Shown: piece by piece, positions 61,979-64,000 of the stretch
Layout of the letters: each line of letters opens with the position of its first letter
How positions within the stretch are numbered: position 1 is the first letter of the stretch
Source of the DNA: SZAS-18 sp038322235
GTDB lineage: Bacteria > Verrucomicrobiota > Verrucomicrobiia > Chthoniobacterales > SZAS-18
Length of the DNA stretch: 64,000 nucleotides
Direction: 5' to 3'
NCBI GenBank assembly: GCA_038322235.1
Contig: JBBQFQ010000017.1
Coordinates: 1-64,000 of the forward strand
Made by a program: the position numbers and the translations under genes
The notes under the pieces: generated by a model
Told to the model about the DNA's origin: nothing
The model's input: the letters and a program-made list of their open reading frames with translations, nothing else
Database searches by the model: none

Positions 61979-63817
61979 CTAAATGGGGCCGCGCCGAGAT
62001 GACCGAAGCTTGCCAATATCCCCAAGCCGTTTTTGCAAATCAAGGACTTCTTCGTGGATCTGACCGATCTCTTCGATGTCGATCTCCGGCGCCCGGAGCT
62101 GGGATTGGAGAGATTCGCGTCGCGCCAGCAGAATCTCGCGCTCGATGTCGAGCCAGCAATCCTCGCGCACGATGACCACCTGCTCCGGCAGCCGCTCGCC
62201 GCGTAACTCCTCGAGCAAGGCCTCCTCTCCCGGGGCGAATGTAGCCAGGACGCCCGCGAGCGAGGCGGCGTCGCCGGGTTCGTACACGGATTCAAGCAAG
62301 CGCGCGAGCAAGGCTCCGCCGGACACCCCCCGCACGTGCTCCCGCCAGCGCGGCTGCGCCAGCATCCACGCGCGGGAATCCGGATCGAGCAGCGCGAGGA
62401 CGAGGAGCTGCCGCACGCCCGGGGCCGGCGTTTCCACGGGCGCGGTCTTCTCCGCGAGCTGGATCGCCGCATCCTCCCGGAATCCAGTTGGCCGCCGCAC
62501 CCGCGCCACCATTTCGCGGAACCGTTCGGGCGCGAGCCCCAGCCGGGCCGCCACCTTTCCCGCCACCGCATCACGCAGAAAGGTGTCGCTCACGAGCCGC
62601 ACGGTCTCGGCCAACCGACGCGCGTACGCCGTCTTTCCGCCGGGCGTTCCGAGATCAAACATCCCGGCCAGTCGCTCGAGCTGAAAATCAAAAAAATCCT
62701 TCGCCGCCGCGATCCGCTCGCGAAACGCCTCCGCGCCGCGCGACCGAATCATCGAGTCCGGATCCTCCCCCGGCGGCATCGTCGCGACGCGCACACTCAC
62801 ATTTGCCTCCAGCAGCGCGGCAAAGGAACGTTCGGCTGCCTGCTGGCCGGCGGCGTCGGCATCAAAACACAGCACTACCTCCTCCGCGCAACGCCGCAGG
62901 AGCGCCGCCTGCTTCGGGGTGAACGCCGTGCCCTGCGGCGCGGTGACGTTCGTGACGCCGTGCTCGAAGGCGGTGATGAGGTCGAGCTGGCCCTCGCAGA
63001 TGATCGCCCGCCCCGCCTCGATGATCGGCCGCCGCGTCCTATGCAGACCGAAGAGCACCGCGCCTTTCGTGAAGATGGGGGTCTCGGGCGAGTTCACGTA
63101 CTTTGCGGCCTGCGCCGCGGTCGCGAGGACGCGTCCACTGAAGGCGATGACCTCGCCCTGTTCGTTGCAGATCGGGATCATGAGCCGGTCCCGGAACCGG
63201 TCGTAGCTGCTCCGCTTCCGCCGGCCGTCCTCGCCGTCGTCGTCCGCGGTCGTCACCACCAGCCCGCCCTGGCCGAGCTCGTCCCCGCTGTAGCCGCGCT
63301 CGAGGGCGAAATCGCGGAATTCATTCCACGCATCCGGCGCATATCCCAGCTTCCACCCGGCCGCGATCTCCCGGGTCAGACCGCGCGCCCGCAGGTAATC
63401 CCGCGCCGGCTGCGCGCCCGGGCTTTTCATCAGGTGCCGGTGAAACCATTCCGCCGCTTCGGCGTGCAGGGCGATCAAGCGCTTGCGGAGCGCATAGGCT
63501 CCGTCGCCATCCCCGCCGCGGAGTTCCTCCTCGTCGAGCTGAATGCTGGCCCGATCCGCCAGCCGGCGCACGGCCGAGGGGAAATCGAGATTCTCGTGCG
63601 CCATCACGAACTTGAAGATCGAGCCCCCCACCCCGCAGCCGAAGCATTTGTAGTTCTGGCGCACCGGATCGACGTAGAACGAGGGCGTCTTCTCCCGATG
63701 AAACGGGCAGAGCGCCCGCCACCGCGAGCCCAGCCGCTTCAACTGCACGACCGCGCCGACGACATCCACGATGTCGTTCGCCGCCGCCACGCGTTCGATG
63801 GTGCCCTGGGGAATCAA
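61979..63817 (-). CDS. dnaG: DNA primase
   Basis: The 612-aa product carries the CHC2 zinc-binding N-terminus (CPFHREKTPSFYVDPVRQNYKCFGCG, ligands Cys, His, Cys, Cys). The TOPRIM catalytic core follows (IICEGQLDLITAFEHG, LCFDADAAGQQAAERS with the acidic residues). A C-terminal DnaB-binding-like region completes it. It synthesises RNA primers at replication forks. The start is the TTG at 63817 (IPQGTIERVAAAND). The longer frame to 63988 runs through the GAACGTT heptamer repeats and encodes only repetitive STFNVQR units, so I exclude it. Confidence 0.92.
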   Translation of the reverse strand: MIPQGTIERVAAANDIVDVVGAVVQLKRLGSRWRALCPFHREKTPSFYVDPVRQNYKCFGCGVGGSIFKFVMAHENLDFPSAVRRLADRASIQLDEEELRGGDGDGAYALRKRLIALHAEAAEWFHRHLMKSPGAQPARDYLRARGLTREIAAGWKLGYAPDAWNEFRDFALERGYSGDELGQGGLVVTTADDDGEDGRRKRSSYDRFRDRLMIPICNEQGEVIAFSGRVLATAAQAAKYVNSPETPIFTKGAVLFGLHRTRRPIIEAGRAIICEGQLDLITAFEHGVTNVTAPQGTAFTPKQAALLRRCAEEVVLCFDADAAGQQAAERSFAALLEANVSVRVATMPPGEDPDSMIRSRGAEAFRERIAAAKDFFDFQLERLAGMFDLGTPGGKTAYARRLAETVRLVSDTFLRDAVAGKVAARLGLAPERFREMVARVRRPTGFREDAAIQLAEKTAPVETPAPGVRQLLVLALLDPDSRAWMLAQPRWREHVRGVSGGALLARLLESVYEPGDAASLAGVLATFAPGEEALLEELRGERLPEQVVIVREDCWLDIEREILLARRESLQSQLRAPEIDIEEIGQIHEEVLDLQKRLGDIGKLRSSRRGPI

Positions 63818-63828
63818 GGGAAGGGGCG

Positions 63829-63985
63829 GAACGTTGAACGTTGAACGTTGAACGTTGAACGTTGAACGTTGAATGTCGAACTTCGAAGGGGGGTCGGGGA
63901 TCTGAACATCGAACGTTGAACTTCGAACTTCGAAGGGGCGGAGCCGGGGAGCGGAACATCGAACGTTGAACTTCGAACGTCGAGG
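63829..63985. repeat. GAACGTT heptamer repeat blocks upstream of dnaG
   Basis: Six perfect GAACGTT units run from 63829 to 63870, then GAATGTC, GAACTTC and GAAGGGG. Two further blocks begin GAACATC GAACGTT GAACTTC at 63904 and 63953, separated by G-rich spacers. The array occupies the dnaG leader. The same heptamer class occurs at 19935–19983 and, in GAAACTC form, at 12159–12179. Confidence 0.9.
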
Positions 63986-64000
63986 CATCTTCCCAAGCGA

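Noticed and set aside
63818..63988. N-terminal extension of DnaG
   Set aside because: It encodes only STFNVQR-type repeats from the heptamer array; the zinc domain starts right after the TTG at 63817.

Overview
The window reads as a high-GC Gram-negative chromosome, most likely a member of the Verrucomicrobiota (PVC group). Pointers are the DUF1800–DUF1501 gene pair, thrombospondin type 3 and FG-GAP/VCBS secreted proteins, two kinase proteins fused to formylglycine-generating-enzyme-like (FGE-like) domains, a bacterial deoxyhypusine-synthase-like gene, and short heptamer repeats between genes. Genes for kdsB, gmhB, lgt and an Mla lipid transporter show an outer membrane with LPS and lipoproteins. 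No transposase, integrase, phage module or CRISPR array was recognised.

Layout. (1) 1–5376: lower-GC accessory stretch of short orphan genes, several broken by frameshifts or an in-frame stop, with a large imperfect palindrome at about 3029–3213. (2) 5377–15064: MATE exporter, leucyl aminopeptidase, secreted or envelope proteins, a Tat-exported amine oxidase, a TPR protein and a receiver-like/pseudokinase/FGE-like fusion. (3) 15074–18135: mlaE-mlaF-mlaD plus a thioesterase in one minus-strand operon. (4) 18306–21630: a sigma-54 promoter driving a P-II gene with an unusual T-loop, an ECF sigma/anti-sigma pair and a DegP-type protease. (5) 21707–31704: DUF885 protein, SDR, lipoproteins, a 1449-residue GT39–DUF2298 membrane fusion and rlmN. 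(6) 31705–33044: AT-rich foreign-looking island. (7) 33045–45172: MOSC protein, miaA, RRM protein, lipocalin-like protein, DUF1501/DUF1800, a roughly 750-bp array of about 36 degenerate 20–21-bp palindromic units, the deoxyhypusine-synthase-like gene and a VCBS protein. (8) 45210–64000: Lhr-type helicase, dapA, gluzincin, active Ser/Thr kinase–FGE-like protein, lgt-gmhB-kdsB-pyrG, epimerase, tRNA-Val(CAC), MscS–cNMP channel, and dnaG-rpoD.

How the genes fit together: envelope biogenesis dominates (Mla lipid transport, Kdo and heptose steps of LPS, Lgt, glycosyltransferase fusion, several lipoproteins). Signalling is represented by the two kinase/FGE-like paralogues, one apparently dead and one apparently active, by the ECF pair, and by sigma-54-linked P-II nitrogen signalling. 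Housekeeping is the dnaG-rpoD replication/transcription pair, pyrG, rlmN, miaA and tRNA-Val.

The strongest candidates for undescribed biology are the helically phased palindrome array at 41571–42319, the T-loop-altered P-II behind a near-perfect sigma-54 promoter, the pseudokinase/FGE-like fusion, the palindromic element at 3029–3213 and the AT-rich island. All annotation is from reading the sequence; no database search was run.
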